Notes: a model not told the origin generated them from the sequence alone. A stretch of 16,638 nucleotides of DNA from Candidatus Sulfopaludibacter sp. SbA3 (GCA_945861845.1 CAMAWS010000010.1:1-16638); one strand, 5' to 3'. Shown: positions 7,870-15,702, counted from the first letter of the stretch. A program made the numbers and translations.

Positions 7870-8877
7870 TCAGTCTCCGGCCGTTGCCAAAGCTTCCTTG
7901 CAGAATTGCTCGTACTGAGCGACATCGTCCTTGCTGCCGATGATCAGCGGCACCTTTTGATGAAGTGACTGCGGTTGCAGGTCGAGAATGCGCTCCGTGC
8001 CGGTACTTGCAGCGCCCCCGGCTTGTTCCACCACCATGGCCAGCGGAGAAGCTTCGTAGAGGAGCCGCAATTTCCCCTTGGGACCGGGATACAGGAAGAT
8101 TCCTCCCTTGAGGAGGTTCCGATGGAAGTCCGATACGAGCGAACCGATGTAGCGAAGCGAATAGGGCCTGCCCTGTTCTTTCTCGTCCTGCTTCAGGTAA
8201 TCGATATACCGGCGCGTGGGTGCATCCCATTTCTGCTGGTTGCCCTCATTGATGCTGTAGATCTTTCCGCGGGCGGGAGTGCGGATGTTCTCGTGAGACA
8301 ACAGGAATTCGCCGAGGCTGGGATCCAGCGTGAATCCGTGCACGCCGTCACCTGTCGTATAGACCATCATCGTGCTGGAGCCGTATATGAAATATCCGGC
8401 GGCTACCTGTCGGGAGCCCGGTTGAAGGCAATCTTCGAGCGAGCCGTCTCCCGCTCCCACGGACACTTTTCGGTGAATCGAGAAGATCGTGCCAATGCTG
8501 GCATTCACGTCGATGTTCGATGAGCCATCGAGCGGGTCAAACATCAGCACGTACTTGCCCCTCTTGCTGCCGGCCGGCATGGGAATGATGTCCTCGGATT
8601 CCTCGGACGCCATGATGCAAGTCTGTCCGCTGTAACCGATCGCGCGGCAGATCGTCTGCTGGGCGTATTCGTCGAGCTTCGTGACGGTTTCGCCATGGGT
8701 GTTGATGTTGTCGGTTTCGCCGAGGATGTTTGCCAGTCCCGCCTTGTTGACTTCGCGCGAAATGATTTTCGCGGAAAGAACCAAACTGGTTAGCAGCGCC
8801 GTGAAGTCCCCGGTGGCGCCGGGGAATAGACGTTCTTGATCGTGTATATGCTGCTGAATTGTCCTGATCTTGCTCAT
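7870..8877 (-). CDS. fbp: Fructose-1,6-bisphosphatase, class I
   Basis: A 335-residue cytoplasmic enzyme that hydrolyses fructose 1,6-bisphosphate to fructose 6-phosphate in gluconeogenesis. The class I metal and phosphate site is clear: SEES at 91-94 and DPLDGSSNID at 114-123. Further family blocks are GYFIYGSSTMMVYT, RYIGSLVSDFHRNLLKGG and the C-terminal YEASPLAMVVEQAGG. Length is normal for the family. The segment before the metal site (NINTHGETVTKLDEYA) is diverged from the enterobacterial form. The start ATG is preceded by GAGAGGG at a good distance. It lies 90 bases downstream of lpxD on the same strand and converges on the pilB-like gene with six bases between the stop codons. An inverted repeat sits in the lpxD-fbp gap, so fbp may have its own promoter. 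Confidence 0.96.
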   Translation of the reverse strand: MSKIRTIQQHIHDQERLFPGATGDFTALLTSLVLSAKIISREVNKAGLANILGETDNINTHGETVTKLDEYAQQTICRAIGYSGQTCIMASEESEDIIPMPAGSKRGKYVLMFDPLDGSSNIDVNASIGTIFSIHRKVSVGAGDGSLEDCLQPGSRQVAAGYFIYGSSTMMVYTTGDGVHGFTLDPSLGEFLLSHENIRTPARGKIYSINEGNQQKWDAPTRRYIDYLKQDEKEQGRPYSLRYIGSLVSDFHRNLLKGGIFLYPGPKGKLRLLYEASPLAMVVEQAGGAASTGTERILDLQPQSLHQKVPLIIGSKDDVAQYEQFCKEALATAGD

Positions 8878-8936
8878 GCCGCCCTCTCTAATTCATCAAA
8901 AGAAAGTTATGACGCCGGCTCGTCCTGATTAAAGCA

Positions 8937-8957
8937 CTACCGGCAAATTGACGGTAG
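8937..8957 (-). terminator. Inverted repeat between lpxD and fbp, weak terminator candidate
   Basis: CTACCG at 8937-8942 and CGGTAG at 8952-8957 form a perfect 6-base inverted repeat around a 9-base loop, 11 bases past the lpxD stop. On the minus strand it is followed by TGCTTTAAT, which is only partly U-rich, so it is a poor intrinsic terminator. It could equally be an operator or an RNA-processing hairpin upstream of fbp. Confidence 0.25.
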
Positions 8958-8967
8958 ATATGATGCG

Positions 8968-9984
8968 CTATTTTTCCCCAAGAATCTTTCGCTTCAACTC
9001 CGCAATTTCCCTGAGCAGCCGGGGCAGGCGGGCGAGCGCGGCCTGCTGTTCCAATACCTCTTTTACCGGGCGTACGGGAGTGCCCCAGAGTACAACTCCG
9101 CCCCGGACGCGCTTGTCGTTAAGCACGCCGCCCTGACCGCCGATGATCGTGTTGTTGTCGAGCCGGGCATGCTCGCCGATCCCAACCTGACCGCCGATGA
9201 CTGCATTTGCGCCAATGGTTGAACTGCCGGATATTCCGGTCTGTGAGGCGATCACGGTGTGCTCGCCGATTTCGACGTTGTGAGCCACCTGGACTAGATT
9301 GTCGATCTTCGCTCCGCGCCGGATGATTGTGGTCTCCAGGGACCCGCGGTCAATACAGGTGTTGGCTCCAATTTCGACGTCATCTTCAATGATGACTCCA
9401 CCAATCTGTGGAAACTTCACATAGTGGTCGCCGTCCCTTACGAATCCAAAACCGTCGGCGCCGATGACCGCTCCCGAATGAATGATGACGCCGTTACCGA
9501 CCTCCACTCCCGCATAAAGCACCACTCGCGGATACAGGACCGAGCGCGAACCGATTCTGGTGTTTTGGCCGATGTAACAACCGGCTTCGACAACCGTGGA
9601 ATCGCCGACCTGCGCTCCAGCCTCGATTACCGCGCCAGCGCCAATTTTCACGTTGTTACCAATCGATGCATCGGGCGCAACAACGGCGCTCGGGTGTATT
9701 CCCGCCTGATCGACATCCGCGGCAAGCAGCCACGCGGCGGCGCGGGCGAATGCCACCTTTGGATTCTTCACGACAACAACGGTCTTTCCCGGGAACTCGC
9801 CGGACCGCACGAAAACGCAACCTGCGGCGCACGTCTTCACCTGGTCGTGAAACTTTTCCTCCGCATAACTAAGATCCCCGGCGCCTGCATTCTTCAGGCT
9901 GGCGACAGACGTCAGCGTGATCGTGCCGTCGCCTCGAAGTTCCCCCGCGGCATAATCGGCAATTTCCCGTGCTGTGCGCTTCAT
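8968..9984 (-). CDS. lpxD: UDP-3-O-(3-hydroxyacyl)glucosamine N-acyltransferase
   Basis: A 338-residue acyltransferase that adds the second 3-hydroxyacyl chain to UDP-3-O-acyl-glucosamine in lipid A synthesis, on the cytoplasmic side of the inner membrane. The N-terminal ~100 residues are the LpxD uridine-binding domain ([14 protein letters not shown]). A left-handed beta-helix of hexapeptide repeats follows to ~310, then a C-terminal helix. The catalytic histidine is H235 in [11 protein letters not shown], followed by the family block [13 protein letters not shown]. Length matches E. coli LpxD (341). The frame extends upstream to 10248, but that stretch is antisense-like read-through of hemY and lacks LpxD character; the start at 9984 overlaps the hemY stop as ATGA. 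Its presence implies a Gram-negative envelope. No lpxA, lpxB or fabZ neighbours are visible. Confidence 0.96.
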   Translation of the reverse strand: MKRTAREIADYAAGELRGDGTITLTSVASLKNAGAGDLSYAEEKFHDQVKTCAAGCVFVRSGEFPGKTVVVVKNPKVAFARAAAWLLAADVDQAGIHPSAVVAPDASIGNNVKIGAGAVIEAGAQVGDSTVVEAGCYIGQNTRIGSRSVLYPRVVLYAGVEVGNGVIIHSGAVIGADGFGFVRDGDHYVKFPQIGGVIIEDDVEIGANTCIDRGSLETTIIRRGAKIDNLVQVAHNVEIGEHTVIASQTGISGSSTIGANAVIGGQVGIGEHARLDNNTIIGGQGGVLNDKRVRGGVVLWGTPVRPVKEVLEQQAALARLPRLLREIAELKRKILGEK

Positions 9985-11237
9985 GGTTTTCTCCGAAGGT
10001 ACTCGGCGACGGCCCGCGCTGTCTGCTGTCCCTGCTCGATGCAATCGGCGACGCCCGCGCCCACAAGGTAGTTTCCTGTGAGAAACAGTCCCGGCTTTCC
10101 CTTCAATTCCTCGCGAACGGCGCCCACGAACCGCTCGTGTCCGATCTTGTATTGCGCCAGGGCGCGCTCGTGGCGAATAAGCAGGACAGGTTGCGGAAAG
10201 CTGGAAAGCCGGAGTATTTGCTTGAGCTCCCGCCCGACAGTATCCCATATACGATCGTCAGGCCAGCCCATGACTTCGGGCTCAAACGCTCCGCCCATAA
10301 ACGAACTCAGAAGCTGCATGCCCCGGGGCGCGCGATCGGGAAAAAGCGCAGATGTAAATATGGATCCAAGAGTGTGCATGCTTTCACTTCTCGGAACGAG
10401 AAAGCCAAAGCCGCGCAATGGCTGCGGAAAACCTTCATCAGGAACGGCCGCCGCCGCTACGATCATGGGCGCATACTCGACGCTCCTGAGGAGACGGGCC
10501 AGGGCCGGCTGGTCGCGTTCCAGGAACGCAGCCGCCTGATGCGCGGGCGTCGCGACCACAACTGCCCTGGCGTCCGAGAGCCGGACTTCCTGGACGCCCA
10601 GGCGAATATCTACGTCCTCGGCAATTCTGTTCGCGAGTGTTTCAAAACCGTCCTTGAATGTCGCGCTGCCGGTTTTTCGCGCCTTTCCGCGCTGCCGGGA
10701 TTGCAGCATGCCGAGAATAACGCTGCCGTATTTGCGTTCGAGATCCACCATGCGGGGAAATGCCGCGGCCGCACTGAGGGTTCTTGTATCGCCAGCATAT
10801 ATTCCCATCACTGCCGTTGATACCAGGTCCGCGGCCTCGCGCCCCATTCGGCGCCTGAAAAATTCAAAGACGGATTCATCGGCGTGTGACTGCGAGCGGA
10901 TGGCAGGCTCAGCAAGTATTCGCAGCAAACCGGGCAGGCTCATCGCTCCGAATGGCACCTTCCGAAGGCGGCCGCCGGCATAAACAAATCGAGCGCCGGC
11001 TGGTTTCACAAGTTGCGGCGACAGGTGGAGCTCTTCGATGAATTCCAGAGTCTCTGGTTTGGGTAACAGCGTTGTCGGCCCGCCTTCGATGACGTAACCG
11101 CCGATGCGGTGCGTTCGCATGACACCGCCAGCCCGGTCGCCGCTTTCAACCAATGTCGCGTCAACGCCAAGCTTCCGTAGCGTCCAGGCACACGACAACC
11201 CGCTTATTCCCGCTCCAATGATGAGTGCGTCGGACAT
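9981..11237 (-). CDS. hemY: Protoporphyrinogen oxidase, HemY/HemG FAD type
   Basis: A 418-residue flavoprotein of the oxygen-dependent protoporphyrinogen or coproporphyrinogen oxidase family, acting late in haem synthesis. The FAD Rossmann motif GAGISG is at 8-13, with the ribose-binding glutamate E31 and the block [12 protein letters not shown]. The substrate domain includes GGPTTLL (52-58) and [18 protein letters not shown]. The C-terminal flavin motif is [21 protein letters not shown]. It is shorter than the usual ~460-470 residues; the loss seems to lie near residues 214-224, where a beta pair before VVVATPAH is compressed. It follows hemE by 46 bases and overlaps lpxD by 4. Sequence alone cannot say whether it uses protoporphyrinogen (protoporphyrin branch) or coproporphyrinogen (coproporphyrin branch). 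Confidence 0.9.
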   Translation of the reverse strand: MSDALIIGAGISGLSCAWTLRKLGVDATLVESGDRAGGVMRTHRIGGYVIEGGPTTLLPKPETLEFIEELHLSPQLVKPAGARFVYAGGRLRKVPFGAMSLPGLLRILAEPAIRSQSHADESVFEFFRRRMGREAADLVSTAVMGIYAGDTRTLSAAAAFPRMVDLERKYGSVILGMLQSRQRGKARKTGSATFKDGFETLANRIAEDVDIRLGVQEVRLSDARAVVVATPAHQAAAFLERDQPALARLLRSVEYAPMIVAAAAVPDEGFPQPLRGFGFLVPRSESMHTLGSIFTSALFPDRAPRGMQLLSSFMGGAFEPEVMGWPDDRIWDTVGRELKQILRLSSFPQPVLLIRHERALAQYKIGHERFVGAVREELKGKPGLFLTGNYLVGAGVADCIEQGQQTARAVAEYLRRKP

Positions 11238-11283
11238 GAGGCCCTACAGCGTGCTCTCAACTGTTTCCGCCTGCGCCTTCATG

Positions 11284-12300
11284 TCAGTGGCGGAAGGTCT
11301 TGGCGAAATCAATGAACGCGCATGCGTTTTCAACAGGGGTAGGCGGAAGAATGCCGTGACCCAGGTTCAGGATGTGTCCAAGAGGTCCCGCCTGCTGCAG
11401 AATCTCGGCAGCCTTTGCAAGCATGCGTTCCCTGGCGCCCAACAACAGGCAGGGATCCAGATTGCCCTGCAACGCGACGCGATCGCCGGTGCGGCGGCGC
11501 GCTTCCGCAATGGAAATACGCCAGTCCACGCTCAATACATCGGCGCCGGATGCGCACATGGATTCCAGGATATTCGAACAACCGTTGATGTAGAGAATGC
11601 GGGGCACGCGCCGGCCGATATTGTCGAATATCTTCTGTGTGTAAGGCAGCGCGAATTCCTCATAGTCCTGGCGATTCAATTCGCCGGCCCATGTGTCGAA
11701 CAGTTGAACGACCTGGGCGCCCGATTCGATCTGGTAAAGCAGGTAGGCGGAAACTGTCGAAGCAAGCTTATCGAGCAGGGAGTGGAGTAACTTCGGGTCT
11801 CGAAACGCCATACCCTTGATCTCCGCGAAGCTCTTGGATCCGCCGCCCTCGATCATGTAGGAAGCAAGCGTCCACGGCGCGCCGGCGAAACCGATAAGCG
11901 GCACTTTGCCATCAAGCTCCTGTCGCAGGCGTTTCAGTATCGACCCGACGAAAGGAGTCTCCAGGGCGGGATCTGGAGTTCGCAGTTTGTCGACGTGGCG
12001 CTGCGAACGAATCGGGTCATCAATCTCGGGTCCTTTATCGGTAAGCGTGACCGAGACGCCCATAGCCTCCACCGGAATGAGGATGTCGGAAAAAAAGATT
12101 ACCGCGTCGACACCGACAATGCGGTACGGCTGCAACGACACTTCCGCCGCGAGGTCCGTGTTCTTGCACAGGTCAAGAAACGCTATCTTCTGGCGAATGT
12201 CGCGATATTCTTTAAGGTAACGGCCTGCCTGGCGCATCATCCAGACCGGTGTACGGTCTACAGGTTCGCGCCGGCAAGCTCGGAGAAGCCTGTCATTCAT
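11284..12300 (-). CDS. hemE: Uroporphyrinogen decarboxylase
   Basis: A 338-residue cytoplasmic enzyme that removes four carboxyl groups from uroporphyrinogen III to give coproporphyrinogen III. Both family signatures are present: PVWMMRQAGRYLKEY at 18-32 and GFAGAPWTLASYMIEGG at 137-153. The essential aspartate is D72 in FFSDILIPVEAMG. Other family blocks are LFDTWAGELN and the C-terminal LGHGILPPTPVEN. Length is typical. The start at 12300 is the only sensible one, since the next Met residues (21, 22) are inside the first signature. It heads the hemE-hemY-lpxD string; hemH, which often sits between hemE and hemY, is absent. Its start lies 24 bases from the divergent glycosyltransferase gene. 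Confidence 0.97.
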   Translation of the reverse strand: MNDRLLRACRREPVDRTPVWMMRQAGRYLKEYRDIRQKIAFLDLCKNTDLAAEVSLQPYRIVGVDAVIFFSDILIPVEAMGVSVTLTDKGPEIDDPIRSQRHVDKLRTPDPALETPFVGSILKRLRQELDGKVPLIGFAGAPWTLASYMIEGGGSKSFAEIKGMAFRDPKLLHSLLDKLASTVSAYLLYQIESGAQVVQLFDTWAGELNRQDYEEFALPYTQKIFDNIGRRVPRILYINGCSNILESMCASGADVLSVDWRISIAEARRRTGDRVALQGNLDPCLLLGARERMLAKAAEILQQAGPLGHILNLGHGILPPTPVENACAFIDFAKTFRH

Positions 12301-12324
12301 GGTTTAAGAGAGCCCAAGCAAAGT

Positions 12325-12330
12325 ATGATA
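12325..12330 (-). promoter_or_regulatory. Candidate -10 of the hemE promoter
   Basis: Read on the minus strand this is TATCAT, five of six matches to TATAAT, placed so that transcription would begin near 12318 and leave an 18-base hemE leader. No convincing -35 is seen at 16-18 bases upstream. The same six bases on the plus strand are the first two codons (ATGATA) of the divergent glycosyltransferase. Confidence 0.25.
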
Positions 12331-13053
12331 CACGAACATCCCGCGGTCTCGATCGTTGTTCCTGCCTTTAATGAGGCCGCCAGAATCGGTGTTTCCGTCG
12401 AGAAAATCCAAAAATTTGCGCAGCAAACCCATATTCGGACGGAGGTCATCATTGTCGACGACGGATCCACGGACCACACTGAGCAAGTGATTCAGCAGGT
12501 TCAACTGCCGGGCCTGCGAATTCTCCGTAACTCCGAAAACCACGGCAAGGGCCATGCTGTGCGTCAGGGTGTAATTGCTGCCCGGGGTGATTATGTTCTT
12601 TTCACCGATGCCGATCTGTCGGCGCCAATTGAAGAACTTGAAAAACTCTTCGACGTCGCAATGCGCGAAGGCGCCGACGTGGTGATCGGCTCCCGCGCCA
12701 TCGATCGAAGCTTCATTCAGCAACATCAATCACAATTCAGGGAACTCGGCGGGATCCTGTTTAATCGGATGGTCCGGCTGCTGCTCGGCCTGCAGATTCA
12801 CGATACTCAATGCGGGTTCAAACTCTTTCATCGCGAGAAGTCGCTCCCGGCTTTTGAAAAACTGACCGTCTTCGGTTTCGGGTTCGATCCGGAACTGCTC
12901 TTCGTATGCAAGCGTCATGGCTTGAGTATTCGCGAAATACCGGTTCGATGGAGCCATTCAGAAGGATCCAAGGTCAATTTTCTGCGCGACGGAGTCCGTA
13001 TGTTTACCGACCTTCTGCGGATACGCTGGAACTCGTTACTGGGAAGATATTAG
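12325..13053 (+). CDS. Family 2 glycosyltransferase, dolichyl-phosphate glucosyltransferase (ALG5)-like
   Basis: A 242-residue GT-A fold glycosyltransferase. It has the GT2 opening VSIVVPAFNEAARI at 8-21, nucleotide-binding DDGSTD at 45-50, the metal-binding DXD-type motif DADLS at 95-99, the acceptor-region block HDTQCGFKLF at 159-168 and FGFDPELLF at 185-193. This set resembles the DPG-synthase (ALG5) subgroup, which transfers a sugar from UDP or GDP to a polyprenyl phosphate. There is no transmembrane helix, so it is a compact single-domain member probably bound to the inner face of the membrane. A longer upstream frame exists but is antisense to hemE and lacks GT2 sequence; ATG at 12325 starts just before the first beta strand. 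A weak AAGAGAG lies 12 bases upstream. The actual sugar and lipid carrier are unknown. Confidence 0.9.
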   Translation: MIHEHPAVSIVVPAFNEAARIGVSVEKIQKFAQQTHIRTEVIIVDDGSTDHTEQVIQQVQLPGLRILRNSENHGKGHAVRQGVIAARGDYVLFTDADLSAPIEELEKLFDVAMREGADVVIGSRAIDRSFIQQHQSQFRELGGILFNRMVRLLLGLQIHDTQCGFKLFHREKSLPAFEKLTVFGFGFDPELLFVCKRHGLSIREIPVRWSHSEGSKVNFLRDGVRMFTDLLRIRWNSLLGRY

Positions 13054-13180
13054 TGTGGCGTCCAGCAAGTTGATGGGTCCGCATACCCCATGAACATTCT
13101 CAAGGCATTGAAACGACGGGATAATTGAAGCCGAACCGCCGCTGGCTTCCTCCGTGCACTCACAAGCGCTGGAGGTTGAA

Positions 13181-13765
13181 ATGCTGCGTTCCCTTCTGTT
13201 CCCGCTGGCCGCAATGATGATGTTTGTGAGCCTTCCCGCCGAGGCCGGACCTTTCAGAGTCTTCGGTCCCTGGCACCATCCCCAGGGTGAAACTCGCGAA
13301 AGGGTTTCCGAGACTTTCGTCGCAACACGCGCCGCAGCAACGTACGCCGTCCGCCTGTTCAGCGCCGGCGACTCGGGACAATTCCAGGCATTGTCGAACG
13401 TAACAGTTACTCTCAACGGCGAAGAGATCTTTGGTCCCCGGGATTTTGTGAAGGTGTCGCTACTTGAAAAGGCGGTGAAGCTCCGAAGGGATAACGTTAT
13501 CACTATCGAGTCCCGCGGCGACAAAGTGGGCTTGACCATCCTGATTGTCGGTATCGACGAGGGGCATCAGGCCGTAAACGCAGGCCTGGTTTCCGTTCCT
13601 GACAATCAGACGGTGAGCGCCACGGCCAAAGACAAAGCAGGACTCGTTCGGATTAAATCAACCGCTCAAGCTCGCAGTTTTACGCCGCAGCGTTTCGCAG
13701 CGGCACGCAATGGGTGGCCGCGTGAGGCCAACGGGAGTTTGCGGCGAATCGCCGCTTCCAGGTAA
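13181..13765 (+). CDS. Secreted protein of unknown function, C-terminus overlapped by toxin gene
   Basis: A 194-residue protein starting at ATG 13181, seven bases after the GGAGG that begins at 13171; a GTG further upstream lacks this. Residues 1-22 look like a Sec signal peptide (basic start, hydrophobic core FPLAAMMMFVSLPAEA) with probable cleavage after AEA. The mature part (23-~127) is beta-rich, including VTVTLNGEEIFGPRDFV and LTILIVGID, and recalls small beta-sandwich domains found repeated in secreted proteins; I cannot name a family. There is no lipobox cysteine. Residues 162-194 are coded opposite the 3' end of the VapC-type toxin gene and are basic and low in order, unlike the rest. 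The tail may therefore be acquired sequence after truncation, or the last stretch may simply be unstructured. Confidence 0.65.
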   Translation: MLRSLLFPLAAMMMFVSLPAEAGPFRVFGPWHHPQGETRERVSETFVATRAAATYAVRLFSAGDSGQFQALSNVTVTLNGEEIFGPRDFVKVSLLEKAVKLRRDNVITIESRGDKVGLTILIVGIDEGHQAVNAGLVSVPDNQTVSATAKDKAGLVRIKSTAQARSFTPQRFAAARNGWPREANGSLRRIAASR

Positions 13766-14085
13766 GCAGCATCATAGACAGAAAGCCCGTATTTCTCTGC
13801 GAGCTCTGATGTCTTTCGGAAAGCCGCGCAGCCCGTTTCGTCGTCCACGATGAAGTTCAGGTTCGACAGTCTCGTTAATGTTGCCTTTCGCTCCGTGGCT
13901 GTGATGAGTTTGCGCCGCCGCGTGGCCAGCAGGCTATTGGCAACCTCTAAGAAGCAGAGTGATGGCACGACCACGACTGGCCCGGCTTCAATTTCCATCA
14001 GCAGTTGGTCGGTTTCGGCGAAAGCCTGGCCCGGATAGACCCATGAGAACACCACGGAAGCATCCACCATGAACGCTTCGCTCAA
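13666..14085 (-). CDS. PIN-domain toxin, VapC-like
   Basis: A 139-residue PIN-domain ribonuclease of a type II toxin-antitoxin pair, expected to cleave RNA when freed from its antitoxin. The acidic site residues visible are D8 (VDASVVFSW), E47 (FLEVANSLL) and D105 (SVYDAAYLEAA). In most VapC proteins the last acidic residue follows in LATxDxxL; here the matching stretch reads LASRGHPL, with G123 in that place, so activity may be altered. The start is TTG at 14085, overlapping the antitoxin stop (TTGA), with AGGAAGG about seven bases upstream on the minus strand. An ATG at 14070 would remove five residues but lacks a ribosome site. Its 3' end overlaps the secreted-protein gene on the other strand by 100 bases. 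Confidence 0.87.
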   Translation of the reverse strand: MSEAFMVDASVVFSWVYPGQAFAETDQLLMEIEAGPVVVVPSLCFLEVANSLLATRRRKLITATERKATLTRLSNLNFIVDDETGCAAFRKTSELAEKYGLSVYDAAYLEAAIRRKLPLASRGHPLRAAAKRCGVKLRA

Positions 14086-14345
14086 CGCCGCCCTTCCTGG
14101 ATCAAAGATCTGATCTGAGCGGCAGTCATCTTCTGCTTTCCGCCTAGACGGGCCTCGATGCGGCGGCGCAATTCGCGCAAGCCGTTCACGGCGGCACGGA
14201 TTTCTTCTAGATTGCCCCGCCCTTCGGGGACGATGCGCGCCACTGGTTTGTCGTGCCGAGTTATGATGATTTCTTCGCCGCGCGCCACGCGTTCCAGTAG
14301 CTTTCCGAACCGGGTCTTCGCCTCAAATGCAGTCACGCTCGCCAT
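14082..14345 (-). CDS. Antitoxin, Phd/YefM-type
   Basis: An 87-residue antitoxin with the Phd/YefM N-terminal DNA-binding fold: MASVTAFEAKTRFGKLLERV, then the block GEEIIITRHDKPVARIVP at about residues 23-40. The C-terminal half is rich in Arg, Glu and Gln and probably forms the helix that covers the toxin (EARLGGKQKMTAAQIRSLI). It precedes and overlaps the toxin gene, the normal order for these modules. The start ATG has GAGAGG about six bases upstream. Such antitoxins usually repress their own promoter together with the toxin. Phd/YefM antitoxins are known partners of PIN toxins as well as of RelE or Doc toxins. Confidence 0.9.
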   Translation of the reverse strand: MASVTAFEAKTRFGKLLERVARGEEIIITRHDKPVARIVPEGRGNLEEIRAAVNGLRELRRRIEARLGGKQKMTAAQIRSLIQEGRR

Positions 14346-14382
14346 GAATACCTCTCTTCAAGTTAACCAGTCCCTTGCTAGT

Positions 14383-14388
14383 TTAATA
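14383..14388 (-). promoter_or_regulatory. Candidate -10 of the toxin-antitoxin promoter
   Basis: On the minus strand this reads TATTAA, four of six TATAAT positions, in a locally AT-rich spot upstream of the antitoxin. It would start transcription near 14376 and give a leader of about 30 bases that contains the palindrome GTTAAC (14362-14367) and the GAGAGG ribosome site. No clear -35 is seen. The palindrome could be part of an autoregulatory operator, but six bases is too short to be sure. Confidence 0.25.
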
Positions 14389-14466
14389 CATGGGTTTGCG
14401 ATGCCGGTCTTTGCAGAGTGTTCCGGTTGTGGGTGAGCCTTAACGGATAGTTCTTCGCTTGCAGAG

Positions 14467-15702
14467 TCAGCTCTTGACGACTACGCGAAGGAAACGGCGC
14501 TTTCCCACTTTGAAGAGATATTCGGCCGGTTTGGACATGTCGACCTCGGACTTCACGTTCGTTATCCGTTCATCATTCATGTGAACCGCTCCGGATTCGA
14601 TCAAACGCTGAGCTTCGGCAACAGATGGCGCGAGATTGACCGCGGCGAGCAACTTCGCAAGCCGCATCGGCGGGCCGACCTGCAACTCTCTTGTCTCGAT
14701 GTCCTCTGGTATTTCCCGCTTGCTGAAGACCCGCTCGAATTCAAGGCGGGCCGCGGCGGCGGCGTCCGGGCCGTGGTAGTTGGCGATGATGCGAACGGCC
14801 AGGTCCTTTTTGGCCTCCATGGGATGGCGGGCGCCGGAGGCAACGTCCGCGCGCAAGGTTGCGAGCGCGCTCATCGAAAGATCGGTTACGAGTTCGTAGT
14901 AGCGGAACATCATGACATCCGAAATCGACATGACTTTTCCGAACTGATCGCTGGGAGCATCATTGATGCCGATGTAATTTCCGAGCGACTTGCTCATTTT
15001 CTGTACGCCGTCGGTTCCTTCCAGCAGCGGCATCGTTATCACGATCTGCGACTCCTGTCCGTACTCGCGTTGAAGATCACGGCCAACGAGTAAATTGAAT
15101 TTCTGATCCGTGCCGCCCAACTCCACGTCCGCCTCGAGCGCGACCGAGTCGTATCCCTGGACCAGCGGATACATCAGTTCGTGCATCGCGATCGGCTGCT
15201 GGTTCTTGAGCCTATTCGAAAAATCTTCCCGCTCCAGGATGCGAGCCACGGTGTAGCGGGCGCCCAGCCGAATGAAACCTTCGGCTCCCAGCACAGACAT
15301 CCACCGGCTGTTGAAATCGATGACTGTCTTTTGAGGATCAAGAATCTTGAAGATCTGCTGCTTATAGGTTTCAGCGTTCTCAAGAACTTCTTCTTTGGTC
15401 AGTTGCTTTCGCGTGGCGGAGCGCCCGGAAGGATCGCCTATCAGGCCCGTGAAGTCGCCAATCAGGAAGATCGCCGTATGCCCCAGGTCCTGAAAGTGCT
15501 TCATCTTGCGGATAAGCACGGTGTGTCCGAGATGGATGTCCGGAGCAGTAGGATCGAATCCGGCTTTCACCCGCAGCGGTTTGCCGGTTTTCTGAGCCCG
15601 CTTGAGCTTTTCGACAAGTTCTTCCTCGCGGATGATTTCGACTGTTCCGCGCCGGAGGTATTCGAGCTGCTCGGTTACCGGAAGTGTCCTGAAGTCACTC
15701 AT
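14467..15702 (-). CDS. tyrS: Tyrosyl-tRNA synthetase
   Basis: A 411-residue class I aminoacyl-tRNA synthetase that charges tRNA-Tyr. The HIGH-type motif is HLGH at 57-60, and the second signature is KMSKS at 235-239. The form KMSKS, rather than KFGKT as in E. coli TyrS, places it with the TyrZ-like subgroup. The tyrosine-pocket block [17 protein letters not shown] is at 79-95. The C-terminal S4-type RNA-binding domain starts near 350 ([20 protein letters not shown]). The frame continues 18 codons upstream, but the ATG at 15702 overlaps the purN stop as ATGAGTGA and gives a standard N-terminus ([16 protein letters not shown]). It probably depends on the pur operon upstream for transcription. 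No T-box leader is possible in that overlap. Confidence 0.97.
   Translation of the reverse strand: MSDFRTLPVTEQLEYLRRGTVEIIREEELVEKLKRAQKTGKPLRVKAGFDPTAPDIHLGHTVLIRKMKHFQDLGHTAIFLIGDFTGLIGDPSGRSATRKQLTKEEVLENAETYKQQIFKILDPQKTVIDFNSRWMSVLGAEGFIRLGARYTVARILEREDFSNRLKNQQPIAMHELMYPLVQGYDSVALEADVELGGTDQKFNLLVGRDLQREYGQESQIVITMPLLEGTDGVQKMSKSLGNYIGINDAPSDQFGKVMSISDVMMFRYYELVTDLSMSALATLRADVASGARHPMEAKKDLAVRIIANYHGPDAAAAARLEFERVFSKREIPEDIETRELQVGPPMRLAKLLAAVNLAPSVAEAQRLIESGAVHMNDERITNVKSEVDMSKPAEYLFKVGKRRFLRVVVKS

Noticed and set aside
7860..7880. CTGA-CCTGCA-TCAG palindrome at the pilB/fbp junction as a bidirectional terminator
   Set aside because: A four-base stem with no T run on either side is too weak to support.
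9985..10248. Upstream extension of the lpxD frame
   Set aside because: Arg- and Gly-rich translation out of frame with hemY; LpxD homology begins at the ATG that overlaps the hemY stop.
11995..12324. Upstream extension of the glycosyltransferase frame
   Set aside because: The added residues are antisense to hemE and show no GT2 sequence; the first GT2 strand begins eight residues after the ATG at 12325.
13073..13091. ATGGG/CCCAT hairpin after the glycosyltransferase gene as a terminator
   Set aside because: Only five base pairs with a nine-base loop and no following T run.
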